Source of the DNA: Arthrobacter caoxuetaonis
GTDB taxonomy: Bacteria > Actinomycetota > Actinomycetes > Actinomycetales > Micrococcaceae
Length of the DNA: 64,000 nt
Direction: 5' to 3'
Assembly: GCF_023921125.1 (NCBI RefSeq)
Contig: NZ_CP099466.1
Coordinates: 248,001 to 312,000 of the forward strand
The notes beneath the pieces were generated by a model, which was given only the letters and a program-made list of their open reading frames with translations, was not told the origin of the DNA and searched no databases. Within the stretch, counting starts at the first letter, position 1. Each line of letters begins with the position of its first letter. Below are positions 1-7,931 of this stretch, in pieces. Both the position numbers and the translations under genes were made by a program.

Positions 1-911
1 ATCCGCTGGATTTCGGCGGCCTGTTCGCGCATGTCGCTGATCATCCGGTACAGGGCCTGCCGGTCGCCGGGGGTCATGGCGTCGGCGAAGTCGCGTTCCA
101 GAACCTGCGCGATGGCGTGCCGGAAGCGTCCCTGCTGGTCGGCGTCGTTCAGGAAGGCGGTGAAGCCTTCATAGGTGCGGCCTTCGCTGGTGCTGCGCAG
201 GCGCTTGTCCGCTTCGAGGATTTCGCCCATGGTCAGGCCCTTGGAGGCCTGCGATTCGACCATTTCCTGGCGCAGGGTGTGCAGCATCTTCTCGAGGCCG
301 TCGCGCATGCGCTTGAAGTCGGCTGGCAGGGCGGCCGCGAGGTCCAGGATGTCGCGGGCGGCTTCGACGGCGGTGTCATCGTCCAGGGGCGGGGGAGCGT
401 CGCCGGCGCGGAGGGACCGGATGAGGTCTTCGCGGCGGGCGATCTCTTCTTCGAGGACGGCGATGCGTGCTTCGGGGTCGGGGTTGGATTCGTGCGCCAG
501 GGTTTCCACGCTGGAGAGCAGGGTGTTCAGGCGGGAGGAGTTGAGGCTGGTGGTGTCGCCGGTGAAGCCGTCCAGGTAGGAGAGGAACCGGACGGCGGGT
601 TCGGTGAGTTCGTAGACGAAGCGGCCGTCGGCGCGGGGGCGGGCCAGGAAACGGCGGGCCACCCAGTCATCGGCGTAGTTCTTGCCGGTCCAGTCTTCGC
701 GCAGGCTCTGCCCACTGAGCCGAAGCTGCTGCAGGAAGGAGTCAGTGAGGCTGTGGAATTCGTCCAGGGGGATGCGCGGGCGGGTGCGTGTGAAGGCCTC
801 GCGGAACAGGGCCAGGACCCAGGGGTTCGCGTTGGTGAGTTTCCAGCCGGGCGAGGCCTGTAGCCGCTGCAGCTCCGCCCAGCGGGCTACGGCGTTTTCT
901 GTGAAGGACAT
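1..911 (-). CDS. jetA: Wadjet anti-plasmid protein JetA (DUF3375), 5' part only
   Basis: Reads leftward off the window edge, so only the first 303 residues are present (the family is usually about 480). In Wadjet systems JetA is the kleisin-like subunit of an SMC-type complex (JetABC) that works with the nuclease JetD to cleave plasmid DNA. The match is by remembered family pattern: an N-terminal winged-helix-like part, then SRLNTLL followed by a long charged helix (about residues 126-175, EARIAVLEEEIARRE), a DDD turn, and a SKGLTMGEIL segment before a SEGRTYEGF motif. This spacing is typical of DUF3375. Start ATG at 911, with only a weak GGAAAG upstream. The partner genes (jetB DUF4194, jetC ATPase, jetD) would lie beyond base 1 and cannot be confirmed here. 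Confidence 0.82.
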   Translation of the reverse strand, partial: MSFTENAVARWAELQRLQASPGWKLTNANPWVLALFREAFTRTRPRIPLDEFHSLTDSFLQQLRLSGQSLREDWTGKNYADDWVARRFLARPRADGRFVYELTEPAVRFLSYLDGFTGDTTSLNSSRLNTLLSSVETLAHESNPDPEARIAVLEEEIARREDLIRSLRAGDAPPPLDDDTAVEAARDILDLAAALPADFKRMRDGLEKMLHTLRQEMVESQASKGLTMGEILEADKRLRSTSEGRTYEGFTAFLNDADQQGRFRHAIAQVLERDFADAMTPGDRQALYRMISDMREQAAEIQR

Positions 912-1695
912 GCTGCGCTTTCCGCCCGGAACGAAGGGGTAAAACGGGCCTGTCTGATTTTAGCTGAGTGTGGGGGAGGGGCGAGTATCAGAACCTGCTA
1001 TTCAGACGGGAGTTCCCCACGGTGTTTAGATACACCAAAGGTGTGGCACAACCCAAGTCTGAGATGGGCTCAAATCTCACCGCCACCGCATAGAAACCCC
1101 CAGAAAACGGCAGGGACGAGGGCCTGCCGTAGCAGTGATCCGACTACATTCCTGTTGTGCGGATTGACTGGCAGGGAAATGGTCACTGACTGCCCTTCAG
1201 GTTCAGCTGGCAGCAGCCCGGGGCCGTCAGAGCTGCGCACAGTGTCTGTCGGCTTTCTCCGAAGTCGCGGGCCGCTATGCATTAGAAACGCCGCTAAATG
1301 CGCGCTGGCGGGTGCCCGCGCTGCTCGGCATTGAGCTTCACGCGCGGTCCTACGCACCCTCGGTTCGTTGTTCGTTGTTCGGTGCTCGTTCGAGCTGGGC
1401 GGCTGGTGGGAGGACGCCCAACATGAACTCGCCCCGCGGATGCCCGTGTTTTGCCGCCATCGGGGACGTAGACGATCATTTCCTTGAGCGTGCTCTTGGG
1501 TAGCAGTGTTTCCTGCCCCCTGCTCTATCAACAATCTGTCGACCCGTACCGAGTGCTTCCAGCAGGATCGACTCATTGTGGTTGTCAAGTACCCAGACGG
1601 TATGTTGTCGATGACATGCTTGTATATTCGCTCATATCTAGACCCTTTGACGCGTCCAATCTCACTCCATTTGAGGTTCGGCTACGCTAAAGCGG
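912..1695. other. 784-bp stretch without a convincing gene
   Basis: Between jetA and the EVE-like gene no reading frame has a recognisable product, a good ribosome site or actinobacterial third-position bias on either strand. A leftward frame spanning about 1294-1510 (containing KSTLKEMIVYVPDGGKTR) looks vaguely protein-like but lacks a plausible start and decays into a GTTCGTT-type direct repeat near 1366-1385. One terminator-like hairpin is present and listed separately. The stretch may hold decayed mobile DNA at the island border. Confidence 0.5.
1104..1130 (-). terminator. Hairpin plus T-run, leftward terminator candidate
   Basis: A perfect 8-bp stem (ACGGCAGG at 1107-1114 pairing with CCTGCCGT at 1123-1130) with an 8-nt loop. 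Read on the minus strand the stem is followed by TTTT. It would insulate jetA from transcripts arriving from the EVE-like gene. Confidence 0.45.
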
Positions 1696-2151
1696 CTACG
1701 CCCGGTCTGGCGACTCGGAACCCTCAGCCTCGCCTTGAGCCTCGAAGTAGCGTTCCAGCAAGCGGGCCGTGATGCGGGTTGCGGCATCATTCGGCACCAA
1801 AGACATTCCGCGTTGCAGCTGCCCAGTGTTGAACCCTGTGTCCTGCTGTACGTTGTTCACGAACGGCAGGAAGACCGGTTCAGCGATTTCAACTTGCACA
1901 GTCATCGGTACCACCGCTGTGAAGCGGTCCGTGCCACCGGCCCACGGGGCATCCGCTTTGGAGCGCGGCCGACGGGGCATGTCCGTCACGAGTCCGTAGC
2001 CAATGTAGCCGCGCTTGCCGATCCAGAACAGGAGATGGTCGCCAGCTTCACATTTCGGCGTGCCGCGCGTGTATCCCCAGAGTCCGCGCTCCTTGCAGAG
2101 TTGCCAGTTACGTGGCTCATTGGGCGATATTGCGCATAGGTACCAGGCCAT
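1696..2151 (-). CDS. EVE-like (PUA superfamily) protein next to the restriction cassette
   Basis: A 151-residue protein made almost wholly of one EVE-like fold: it opens with AWYLCAISPNEPRNW, has a GD-x-LLFWIGK strand (about residues 37-46), a YGLVTDMP strand, and ends with a GLI-like helix carrying the QRGMSLV segment. EVE domains bind modified bases, often 5-methylcytosine derivatives, and are common in defence loci as readers or as parts of modification-dependent nucleases; no nuclease domain is seen here. The start is fixed at 2151 by GAGGAGG ending 9-10 nt upstream; an in-frame ATG at 2271 has no such site. It is divergent from the methyltransferase, with 126 bp between starts. Sensing or protecting modified DNA is an inference. 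Confidence 0.72.
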   Translation of the reverse strand: MAWYLCAISPNEPRNWQLCKERGLWGYTRGTPKCEAGDHLLFWIGKRGYIGYGLVTDMPRRPRSKADAPWAGGTDRFTAVVPMTVQVEIAEPVFLPFVNNVQQDTGFNTGQLQRGMSLVPNDAATRITARLLERYFEAQGEAEGSESPDRA

Positions 2152-2265
2152 GGTGAATCCGCCTCCTCGATGGTGATCGCCGGTAAAGCGCCGCCTAGTC
2201 ATCATCCATTGCACCGCATCACTGAGTTGTCCGTGAGTCTCGGAGGCCGTGTCGGGGGCGTCGCC

Positions 2266-2271
2266 TAGCAT
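2266..2271 (+). promoter_or_regulatory. Leaderless -10 box of the methyltransferase
   Basis: TAGCAT lies exactly 6 nt before the ATG at 2278 and no Shine-Dalgarno sequence is present, the usual picture of a leaderless actinobacterial transcript. It sits between the divergent EVE-like and methyltransferase genes. Confidence 0.5.
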
Positions 2272-2277
2272 TAGGGT

Positions 2278-3381
2278 ATGACCGAGACTCTCGAACCGCT
2301 CCCCATGCCATCACGTCAGAACGACCTCCGGGGCTGGACGCAGGACTTCGAGGCCGTCCAGTCCGGTGTAGAGCAGGTCGCATTCCTCCACGGCGATTCG
2401 CTCCAGGTGCTCGCGAGCCTTCCTGACGAATCGGTTGACATGATGATGACTTCGCCGCCGTATTGGGGACAGCGGAAGTATGAATCGGACGGCATCGGTG
2501 CAGAGCGGTCACCCGCGGAGTTCATCGATGAACTGCTCGCGATTACGCGCGAACTGCACCGTGTGTTGAAGTCAACTGGCTCTTTCTGGCTCAACATTGG
2601 GGATAGCTACGTCAAGAAGGCGCTCGCAGGCGTTCCCTGGCGTCTCGCGATCAAGATGATCGACGAGCAAGGGTGGGTGCTACGCAATGAAGTCGTCTGG
2701 AATAAGCTCAAAGGCGGCATGGACCAGTCGCGCGACCGACTGGCGAACACGCACGAGCTTATATTCCACTTCGTGAAGCGCGCGCAAGGCTATTATTATG
2801 ACGTGGATGCCATCCGGACTACGGGACGCGAAGCAAAGGTCGTGAACGGCGCCGTGGTCTCGGCAACGGGAGTATCGGGCATCAGATATCGGCGGCAAAT
2901 CGAATTGTCAACCGTGCTTACCGAAGCCGAGAAGCAAAACGCGTGCCAAGCTCTGGAGGCGATTCTCCGGGATGTGGCTGAAGGACGGCTCTCCGATTTC
3001 CGAATGGTGATTCGAGGACAGCAGCGGGTCACGCATTCCGACCAGGCAAAGGTGTCGGGTCGAGCGAAAGAACTGATCGATAAAGGATTTTACTTCCTTC
3101 GCTACCATCCGAAGGGTACGAAACCATCGGATGTATGGGACATCTTGCCCGAGGACACTCAGGCCCGAGGCGCGGGTCATTTTGCCGTATACCCTGTTGA
3201 ACTCTGCCTCGTGCCAATCCTAGCGTCTTGCCCCCCGGATGGCATTGTGCTTGATCCGTTCTGCGGAACGGGAACGACGATGGTCGCGGCATCGCAACTT
3301 GGTCGTCGATCGGTTGGCATCGACCTCTCGGCGAACTACTTACAAACGGCACGCAACCGGATCGGGTTGACCCTTTGGTGA
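2278..3381 (+). CDS. Site-specific DNA methyltransferase of a type II system
   Basis: A 367-residue DNA methyltransferase with permuted (beta-class) motif order. The catalytic motif IV TSPPYW is at residues 58-63 and the SAM-binding motif DPFCGTGT at 326-333, followed by a GIDLSANY acidic motif. An SPPY-type motif IV is frequent in N4-cytosine enzymes, but N6-adenine cannot be excluded. The central variable part (about 180-265) probably recognises DNA. The stop codon overlaps the endonuclease start as GTGA, so the two genes are translationally coupled and form one modification-restriction operon. GC is visibly lower than in flanking genes, a sign of transfer. It should protect the site cut by the neighbouring NotI-like enzyme. 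Confidence 0.93.
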   Translation: MTETLEPLPMPSRQNDLRGWTQDFEAVQSGVEQVAFLHGDSLQVLASLPDESVDMMMTSPPYWGQRKYESDGIGAERSPAEFIDELLAITRELHRVLKSTGSFWLNIGDSYVKKALAGVPWRLAIKMIDEQGWVLRNEVVWNKLKGGMDQSRDRLANTHELIFHFVKRAQGYYYDVDAIRTTGREAKVVNGAVVSATGVSGIRYRRQIELSTVLTEAEKQNACQALEAILRDVAEGRLSDFRMVIRGQQRVTHSDQAKVSGRAKELIDKGFYFLRYHPKGTKPSDVWDILPEDTQARGAGHFAVYPVELCLVPILASCPPDGIVLDPFCGTGTTMVAASQLGRRSVGIDLSANYLQTARNRIGLTLW

Positions 3382-4304
3382 ATCTCCGCCCGCGCACTGT
3401 TGTTGAGCTTTTTGGCCTCGACGCAACCGACGCCCGCCAGCCCTGGAACGCCATCCTGACGGACCAGACCTGCCCCTTCACGGACAAGCGTTGCTACAAA
3501 GTCCGGAAGTCCTCTCCAGAGGTCTCGATTGGTACGTGCACATTGAGCTACGGCACCCCACCGGCGCCCATCCTCATCTGCCCTTCCCGGCTGTTAGATC
3601 GAGGGCAGATCTTTACCGATTGCTTGCACCTCTTGACCCTTCACGAGCCAGGAAACGAACTGCACCTGGTGCCGGAGGTCAAGATTCCCGGAGGTAACGT
3701 CGACTACTTCTTGGTGTCCACAAAGAACAGCAAGGTCGTCGACTTCGTCGGAATTGAGCTTCAAACACTCGACACGACGGGCTCAGCGTGGCCGGAGCGT
3801 CAGCGGGTCGTGGAGCGCTTGGGGATTGAGACAAACGACCCAGCAGTTCATACGGCGAAAACGTTCGGTATGAACTGGAAGATGACGGCCAAGACCATCC
3901 TGGTGCAGATGCATCACAAAGCCTCGACGTTTGAGCACGTGAATCGGAAACTGGTTCTCGTGATCCAGAATGAGTTCCTCAGCTACATGCGCGGCGAGTT
4001 TAAGTTCGACCACTTCCATGAACCAGCGGCGATCTCAGACACCGTGCACCTGCACCCATATGGGATCAAGGATCCCGTGGACGGTCACCGAGCGCTCGCT
4101 CTGGGGTCTCGCATGAGCACCGACGTCGTCGGTATAGGGGAAGCGCTCGGTGTGCAGGCGGAAACGCGTGTGGAGCTGGAGACCATCGTCGCGGCTCTGG
4201 AAAAGAAGATATCAACAGACACTCTGTTCTCGCCGTTCAACGCGTCCGTCGCGGTGCATAAAGCAGCACCGGGCGGTGATGGGAAACCGGACCTAGTCGA
4301 GTGA
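3378..4304 (+). CDS. NotI-family type II restriction endonuclease
   Basis: A 308-residue protein matching the NotI family, whose founder cuts GCGGCCGC and carries a structural Fe-Cys4 centre beside a PD-(D/E)xK nuclease fold. Four cysteines fit such a centre: Cys32 and Cys39 in a CPFTDKRC block, Cys54 in GTC, and Cys68 in ICPSR (numbered from the GTG). The catalytic region is PEVKIPGGNVDYF, then VVDFVGIELQTLDTTG, supplying the acidic residues and the ELQ variant of the catalytic strand; the HEPGNELH segment before it is a family hallmark. The start is GTG at 3378, overlapping the methyltransferase stop by 4 bp; TTG at 3375 is less likely. The cleavage site cannot be read from sequence, but a GC-rich 8-mer is plausible by family. 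Confidence 0.9.
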   Translation: MNLRPRTVVELFGLDATDARQPWNAILTDQTCPFTDKRCYKVRKSSPEVSIGTCTLSYGTPPAPILICPSRLLDRGQIFTDCLHLLTLHEPGNELHLVPEVKIPGGNVDYFLVSTKNSKVVDFVGIELQTLDTTGSAWPERQRVVERLGIETNDPAVHTAKTFGMNWKMTAKTILVQMHHKASTFEHVNRKLVLVIQNEFLSYMRGEFKFDHFHEPAAISDTVHLHPYGIKDPVDGHRALALGSRMSTDVVGIGEALGVQAETRVELETIVAALEKKISTDTLFSPFNASVAVHKAAPGGDGKPDLVE

Positions 4305-4640
4305 TGACCAGGCCGCGAAAGGGTACCGGCTGCACACCATGTCCACAGCGTGAAGCGGCAGCAAAGGATTCGGCGGAGGATACCCCATCCAGGCGACGAT
4401 GGTATTCGAGAGCCTCGGCTGACACTGTTCCGCGAATTTGCACATCAGCCCTGCAACACTCCACTGATGACCGTTTTTGCTTCGGTGTATCACCCGGACC
4501 ACCATGCCCAGAGCCGAGTTGTTCGGCCGTGCCCGGAGCGTCGACGTCCACAAGGACTCGATGGTACGCTCCGGTGAACAGGCGGTCGCAGGTGTGACTG
4601 CGGGCCTTATATCCCTGGGTGAGGACGTCACCTAGCGGGA

Positions 4641-4740
4641 CTGGCACCTTCGGCGTCCTGCGGAGAACTATCTAGCCGATCCGAGGACCGAACAAAGCCC
4701 TTAGCATGCACGGACCCAGATCTGCTGGCCGGTCGACTGA
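4641..4740 (+). pseudogene. Decayed C-terminal remnant of a GyrI-like gene
   Basis: The last 100 bases match, with substitutions and small gaps, the 3' end of the intact GyrI-like gene at 14422-14880. Both read LADP-x-TEQSP and end in TQICWPVD followed by TGA when gaps are corrected. In this copy a base is lost at the conserved W-E-N-Y segment, and the frame is broken again after TEQSP. No N-terminal part is visible. The remnant lies just right of the restriction cassette. Confidence 0.65.
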
Positions 4741-4795
4741 ATGGCGACAGCAAGAAAGAACCGGCTCACCGGCTGGAAGAACGGTGCGAGTCACG

Positions 4796-4803
4796 ACACG
4801 TGT
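4796..4803. promoter_or_regulatory. Possible MarR operator
   Basis: A perfect 8-bp palindrome, ACACGTGT, 41-48 bp before the MarR start, with partial extension as TCAC on the left. Position suits autoregulation; no experimental support. Confidence 0.25.
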
Positions 4804-4843
4804 GAGCGCCAGAAGATCGCAAATAACTTGATATTCTCCCCTG

Positions 4844-5437
4844 ATGGAGCTTGAACGAGACGAACGCGGCGAGCCCGCGACCAATCGCCTCAACTACACC
4901 GCCTATCGTCTCGGCAGGGCACTCGACCGGTTCACCGAGAACCTGGCACTGGCACACGGCGTGACGCTGTCCCAGTTCCTCGTGCTCCAGGTGCTGGGGG
5001 AGGGGCTGCCGCTCTCCAACGCCCAGCTCGGACGCCGAACCTTCGTCAGCTCCCAGGCCGCGCACCTCGTGGCGAACGAACTCCTCGAACTCGGACTGGT
5101 GGAACGCGGAAGCCACCCAACCAACCGGAGGATCCGCCTCGTCCAGCTCACCGAAGCCGGCTGGGACGTGGTCCAGACCTGCACCCGGGAACTGCGAGAC
5201 CACGAAGAGCGGCTCACCGGCCTCATCGGAGAGGACCTCGGCAACTCCATCGTTGGCGTCCTGGACCACGCAGCCCGCGTGCTTGCAGGCGGATACTTCG
5301 GAGACGATGAAGCGGAGGTGGAGGCAGTTCACCGCCGCCAGATCACCAGCCGTCCGCGGCACGTGCCCTCCCGGCTGGCGGCCAGCCGCTTGAAGGGCCT
5401 CAACCGCGAAGCCGACGGCGCCAACCCGGACACCTAA
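4844..5437 (+). CDS. MarR-family transcriptional regulator
   Basis: A 197-residue protein with a winged helix-turn-helix at about residues 42-105: the recognition helix lies around SSQAAHLVANELLELGLVER and the wing is PTNRRIRLVQLTEAG. MarR proteins are dimeric repressors released by small molecules or oxidation. The tail beyond residue 165 is basic and longer than usual. The start codon has no Shine-Dalgarno; GATATT about 9 nt upstream could be a leaderless -10 box. The gene is convergent with the MFS gene, only 8 bp away, so it may regulate that exporter or the long operon from the other side. The ligand is unknown. Confidence 0.88.
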   Translation: MELERDERGEPATNRLNYTAYRLGRALDRFTENLALAHGVTLSQFLVLQVLGEGLPLSNAQLGRRTFVSSQAAHLVANELLELGLVERGSHPTNRRIRLVQLTEAGWDVVQTCTRELRDHEERLTGLIGEDLGNSIVGVLDHAARVLAGGYFGDDEAEVEAVHRRQITSRPRHVPSRLAASRLKGLNREADGANPDT

Positions 5438-5445
5438 CAAGCGCC

Positions 5446-6654
5446 CTATCGAGAGACTGGCCGCGTCCTAATCAACACCACCAGCAGGCAGGCAAAGGCG
5501 CTCACCGCGGAAACGGCCAGAGCCACCCGGCCCGAGCTGGCATCGATCACCCATCCCATCAACAGCGCCCCAAACGGCACCATGCCGTAGCTTCCCATCG
5601 TCATCAGCGACATCATGCGCCCAATGAACTGCGGCCGCACCGATTCCTGCGCGGCAGCATTCACGATCCCCTGGTAGTACCCCACCGCGATACCCAGGAC
5701 GGGGGCCACTGCCAGGAACAGCAGGAGGGTGGGGGCCGCGGCATTCAGCGCCAGCGCCGCACCGAAAACACTTGTCGCCGCAATCATGGACCGCACCGAC
5801 ACCCGGGGCCGCCGGGCAGCCAGGATGCCGCCGAGCACGGCGCCCACAGCGTTTAGGGTGTGGACAGCTCCCACCGCGCCGGCATCACCGCCGTAGGAAA
5901 GATTCACAGTAGAGGTGAGCACCAGGCCGAAGTTCATGGCGAGCAGGGAAATCACCACGTTCATGATCAGGAGGGTGTTCACATCCCGACTGCGCCGGAA
6001 GGTGCCCGACGCCGCTGCCCCCACGGCTTTATCCCTCGGCCGCTGCTGGGCCTGGGACGACCGACGGTGCAGCTCGTCCGGACGGATCCGCAGCCGCGAA
6101 GCGAACACCAACAGGTAGGCGGCCGCGTTGATCAGAATGCACGCGCTCGGCCCGAGTCCCTGGAAAGCGAGCCCGGCCAACGCCGGACCCACCGACCGGG
6201 CAGCGGCCAGCGAAATGGTGCTGATGGAGGCAGCCTTGGACAGACCGTCCGGGCCCACAAGCTCGAAGATGATGGTTTGCGCGGCCACCCGTTCAAAGGC
6301 CTGGACCGAACCCAGCACACCCACCATGCCGTAAAGCAGCCACAGATCCGGATCCCGGGTCAAGACCAAGCTGGCGGTAACAACTGCGGAAGCCAGCGAG
6401 GTCACGAGCAGCACGGTGCGGGGTGCCACCCGGTCCAGCAGCCGCCCTGCGGGTATTCCGAGCAGGAAGATCGGCAGGAACTGGGCGATAGTGATTCCGC
6501 TCAGGGCCTGGGCACTGCCGGTCGCCCCCAGAACCACCAGCTGCAGGGCGAGGTTTTGGAACCAGACCCCGGTGTTGGAGAGGACCTGCCCCGTGAAGTA
6601 CCAGGAGAAGTTCGGATACCGGAACGGGCCCTTCCTCCCGCCGAAGTTACCCAC
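5446..6654 (-). CDS. MFS transporter, EntS-like group
   Basis: A 402-residue, 12-helix major-facilitator protein. The N-terminal YPNFSWYFTGQVLSNTG and the A-motif-like GIPAGRLLDRVAPR are typical of the MFS_3/EntS-like subgroup, usually proton-driven exporters of siderophores, drugs or metabolites. The two six-helix halves are linked by a basic cytoplasmic loop at about residues 190-215. It lies 38 bp after the last dehydratase-like gene on the same strand, so it is probably the distal gene of that operon, exporting a product or side product. No substrate can be named from sequence. Confidence 0.88.
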   Translation of the reverse strand: MGNFGGRKGPFRYPNFSWYFTGQVLSNTGVWFQNLALQLVVLGATGSAQALSGITIAQFLPIFLLGIPAGRLLDRVAPRTVLLVTSLASAVVTASLVLTRDPDLWLLYGMVGVLGSVQAFERVAAQTIIFELVGPDGLSKAASISTISLAAARSVGPALAGLAFQGLGPSACILINAAAYLLVFASRLRIRPDELHRRSSQAQQRPRDKAVGAAASGTFRRSRDVNTLLIMNVVISLLAMNFGLVLTSTVNLSYGGDAGAVGAVHTLNAVGAVLGGILAARRPRVSVRSMIAATSVFGAALALNAAAPTLLLFLAVAPVLGIAVGYYQGIVNAAAQESVRPQFIGRMMSLMTMGSYGMVPFGALLMGWVIDASSGRVALAVSAVSAFACLLVVLIRTRPVSR

Positions 6655-6692
6655 GGCAACGCCGGGCCGGGCAGCGGAAACAGCAGCCGGGA

Positions 6693-7931
6693 TCAGACAC
6701 GGTCGCGGATAAACTCGGCCATCCGCTCGGGGATGCGGGCGGCATCGCTGGAGCGCTGGTCGGCGTTGTTGGCCCGGATCTCCAGCACAGGGATCCCCTC
6801 AGCCTCCAGGGCTTCGGTAATGAAGCCGCTGCCCGGGGTGTCGTCCGCCACCAGATGCACCACCCCGTCCACGCGGTGGCTCAGCGCTTCTTTCACGTAC
6901 CACTGGGCGGACCACGGCGGCACGTAGAGCTGGTCCGTGATTCCCACGAAGCGGGCGGCCAGCGCCCGAACCGGGTCCTCGCCGTAGCGCAGGTAGCCGT
7001 CGGCGGCGATCGCGAGGTACATGGACCAGACGAACACTGCGCCGAATTCCTCCTGGAACCGGGTGTACAGGCCAAGATCGGACCACAGGCCGCGGCCAAC
7101 CCACATGAGCCGGCGCTTTTCACCGGGACATACAGCAACGCCGTCGGCCACCCGTTGGGCGGTTTCCTCGTAGAGGGACCTGGCGGCATCCACCGCCCAC
7201 AGCGTGCCGCGCTGCCACTGCGGTGCCATAACGGCGGGCATCGTGTCATTCACCAACACGGGGGCGAAGGGCGCGGAGGCGATAAGGTCCCGGGTCTTGC
7301 GGTTCCATTCGGCCTGCTGGTTGCCCAGGTCCATGATCTCCGCCAGCCGGTCCCGGTCCAGCGTGCGGCCGGTGCGCTCCTCCAGCCAGCTGATCAGCTG
7401 CTCGATTTCGCCCTGCAGCAAATCCAGCCGGTCCGAGCCGAAGGCCTTCTCCCAGTCGCGCGGCACAAGCTCCCACCACCGGTCCGGCAACGGGTCAGCT
7501 CCTGTGCGGGACAGGAGGAACGTTTCCGTGCCCGGGAACCGGCCCCACTGCTCGAAGATCTTGGCGGTGACATCCCCGCTGCGCTCGGCCACGGCGAACC
7601 GCGGCGCAGGCAAGCCGCCCCAGGGGCGATCCTCGGCGTCGAGCAGCTGCTCACCCAGCGGCATCGCGTCGTACTGCTGGCTGAAGTCAGGCAGCCCGCG
7701 GGCGGCCAGCCGCTCCATGGAAGCGGGGCCGGCCCGCTTGGCGGCGATGATGGAGGACCACCACTGCGTCACCACGTAGGGAATATCCAGGGCCCGGAAC
7801 ACTTCGTGCGGGGCATCGGCGTTCAGCAGGGCAATAGGTTCGCCTGCCGCGGCCCGCTGGCGCACCGACTGGAACCATTCCTTCTGGTAGCGGGTAGCTG
7901 CCACGGCTGAACGGAGTCGATGATCGGTCAT
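6693..7931 (-). CDS. 2-hydroxyacyl-CoA dehydratase-like subunit lacking Fe-S cysteines
   Basis: A 412-residue relative of the HgdA/HgdB/BcrB/BcrC group, which in anaerobes binds a [4Fe-4S] cluster and, once reduced by an ATP-driven activator, dehydrates 2-hydroxyacyl-CoA or reduces benzoyl-CoA. Family landmarks: IPYVVTQWWSSIIAAK near residue 50, KTRDLIASAPFAPVL near 212, RRLMWVGRGLW near 272, and a C-terminal DTPGSGFITEALEAEGIPVLEI Rossmann-like end. The positions normally held by cluster cysteines read Ile, Gln and Ser/Met; the only cysteine is Cys268, not at a usual ligand site. The start overlaps the preceding gene by 4 bp. An activator ATPase is not encoded nearby. The fold assignment is fair; the reaction is unknown. 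Confidence 0.75.
   Translation of the reverse strand: MTDHRLRSAVAATRYQKEWFQSVRQRAAAGEPIALLNADAPHEVFRALDIPYVVTQWWSSIIAAKRAGPASMERLAARGLPDFSQQYDAMPLGEQLLDAEDRPWGGLPAPRFAVAERSGDVTAKIFEQWGRFPGTETFLLSRTGADPLPDRWWELVPRDWEKAFGSDRLDLLQGEIEQLISWLEERTGRTLDRDRLAEIMDLGNQQAEWNRKTRDLIASAPFAPVLVNDTMPAVMAPQWQRGTLWAVDAARSLYEETAQRVADGVAVCPGEKRRLMWVGRGLWSDLGLYTRFQEEFGAVFVWSMYLAIAADGYLRYGEDPVRALAARFVGITDQLYVPPWSAQWYVKEALSHRVDGVVHLVADDTPGSGFITEALEAEGIPVLEIRANNADQRSSDAARIPERMAEFIRDRV

Larger units (their letters stand above)
4305..4843. other. 539-bp stretch with no intact gene
   Basis: The stretch between the endonuclease and the MarR regulator has several short open frames on both strands, none with a ribosome site or recognisable product. 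It contains the GyrI-like remnant (4641-4740) and a possible MarR operator (4796-4803). The rest resembles non-coding or decayed DNA at the right border of the restriction cassette. Confidence 0.55.

Noticed and set aside
1070-1588. Leftward 172-codon open frame in the jetA/EVE gap
   Set aside because: No ribosome site, odd composition, runs through a GTTCGTT repeat, no recognisable motif.
4237-4647. Leftward 136-codon frame after the NotI-like gene
   Set aside because: Overlaps the end of the endonuclease gene, lacks a start signal and family features.
1-4740. Prophage
   Set aside because: No integrase, structural, lysis or replication gene; only defence genes and decayed DNA.
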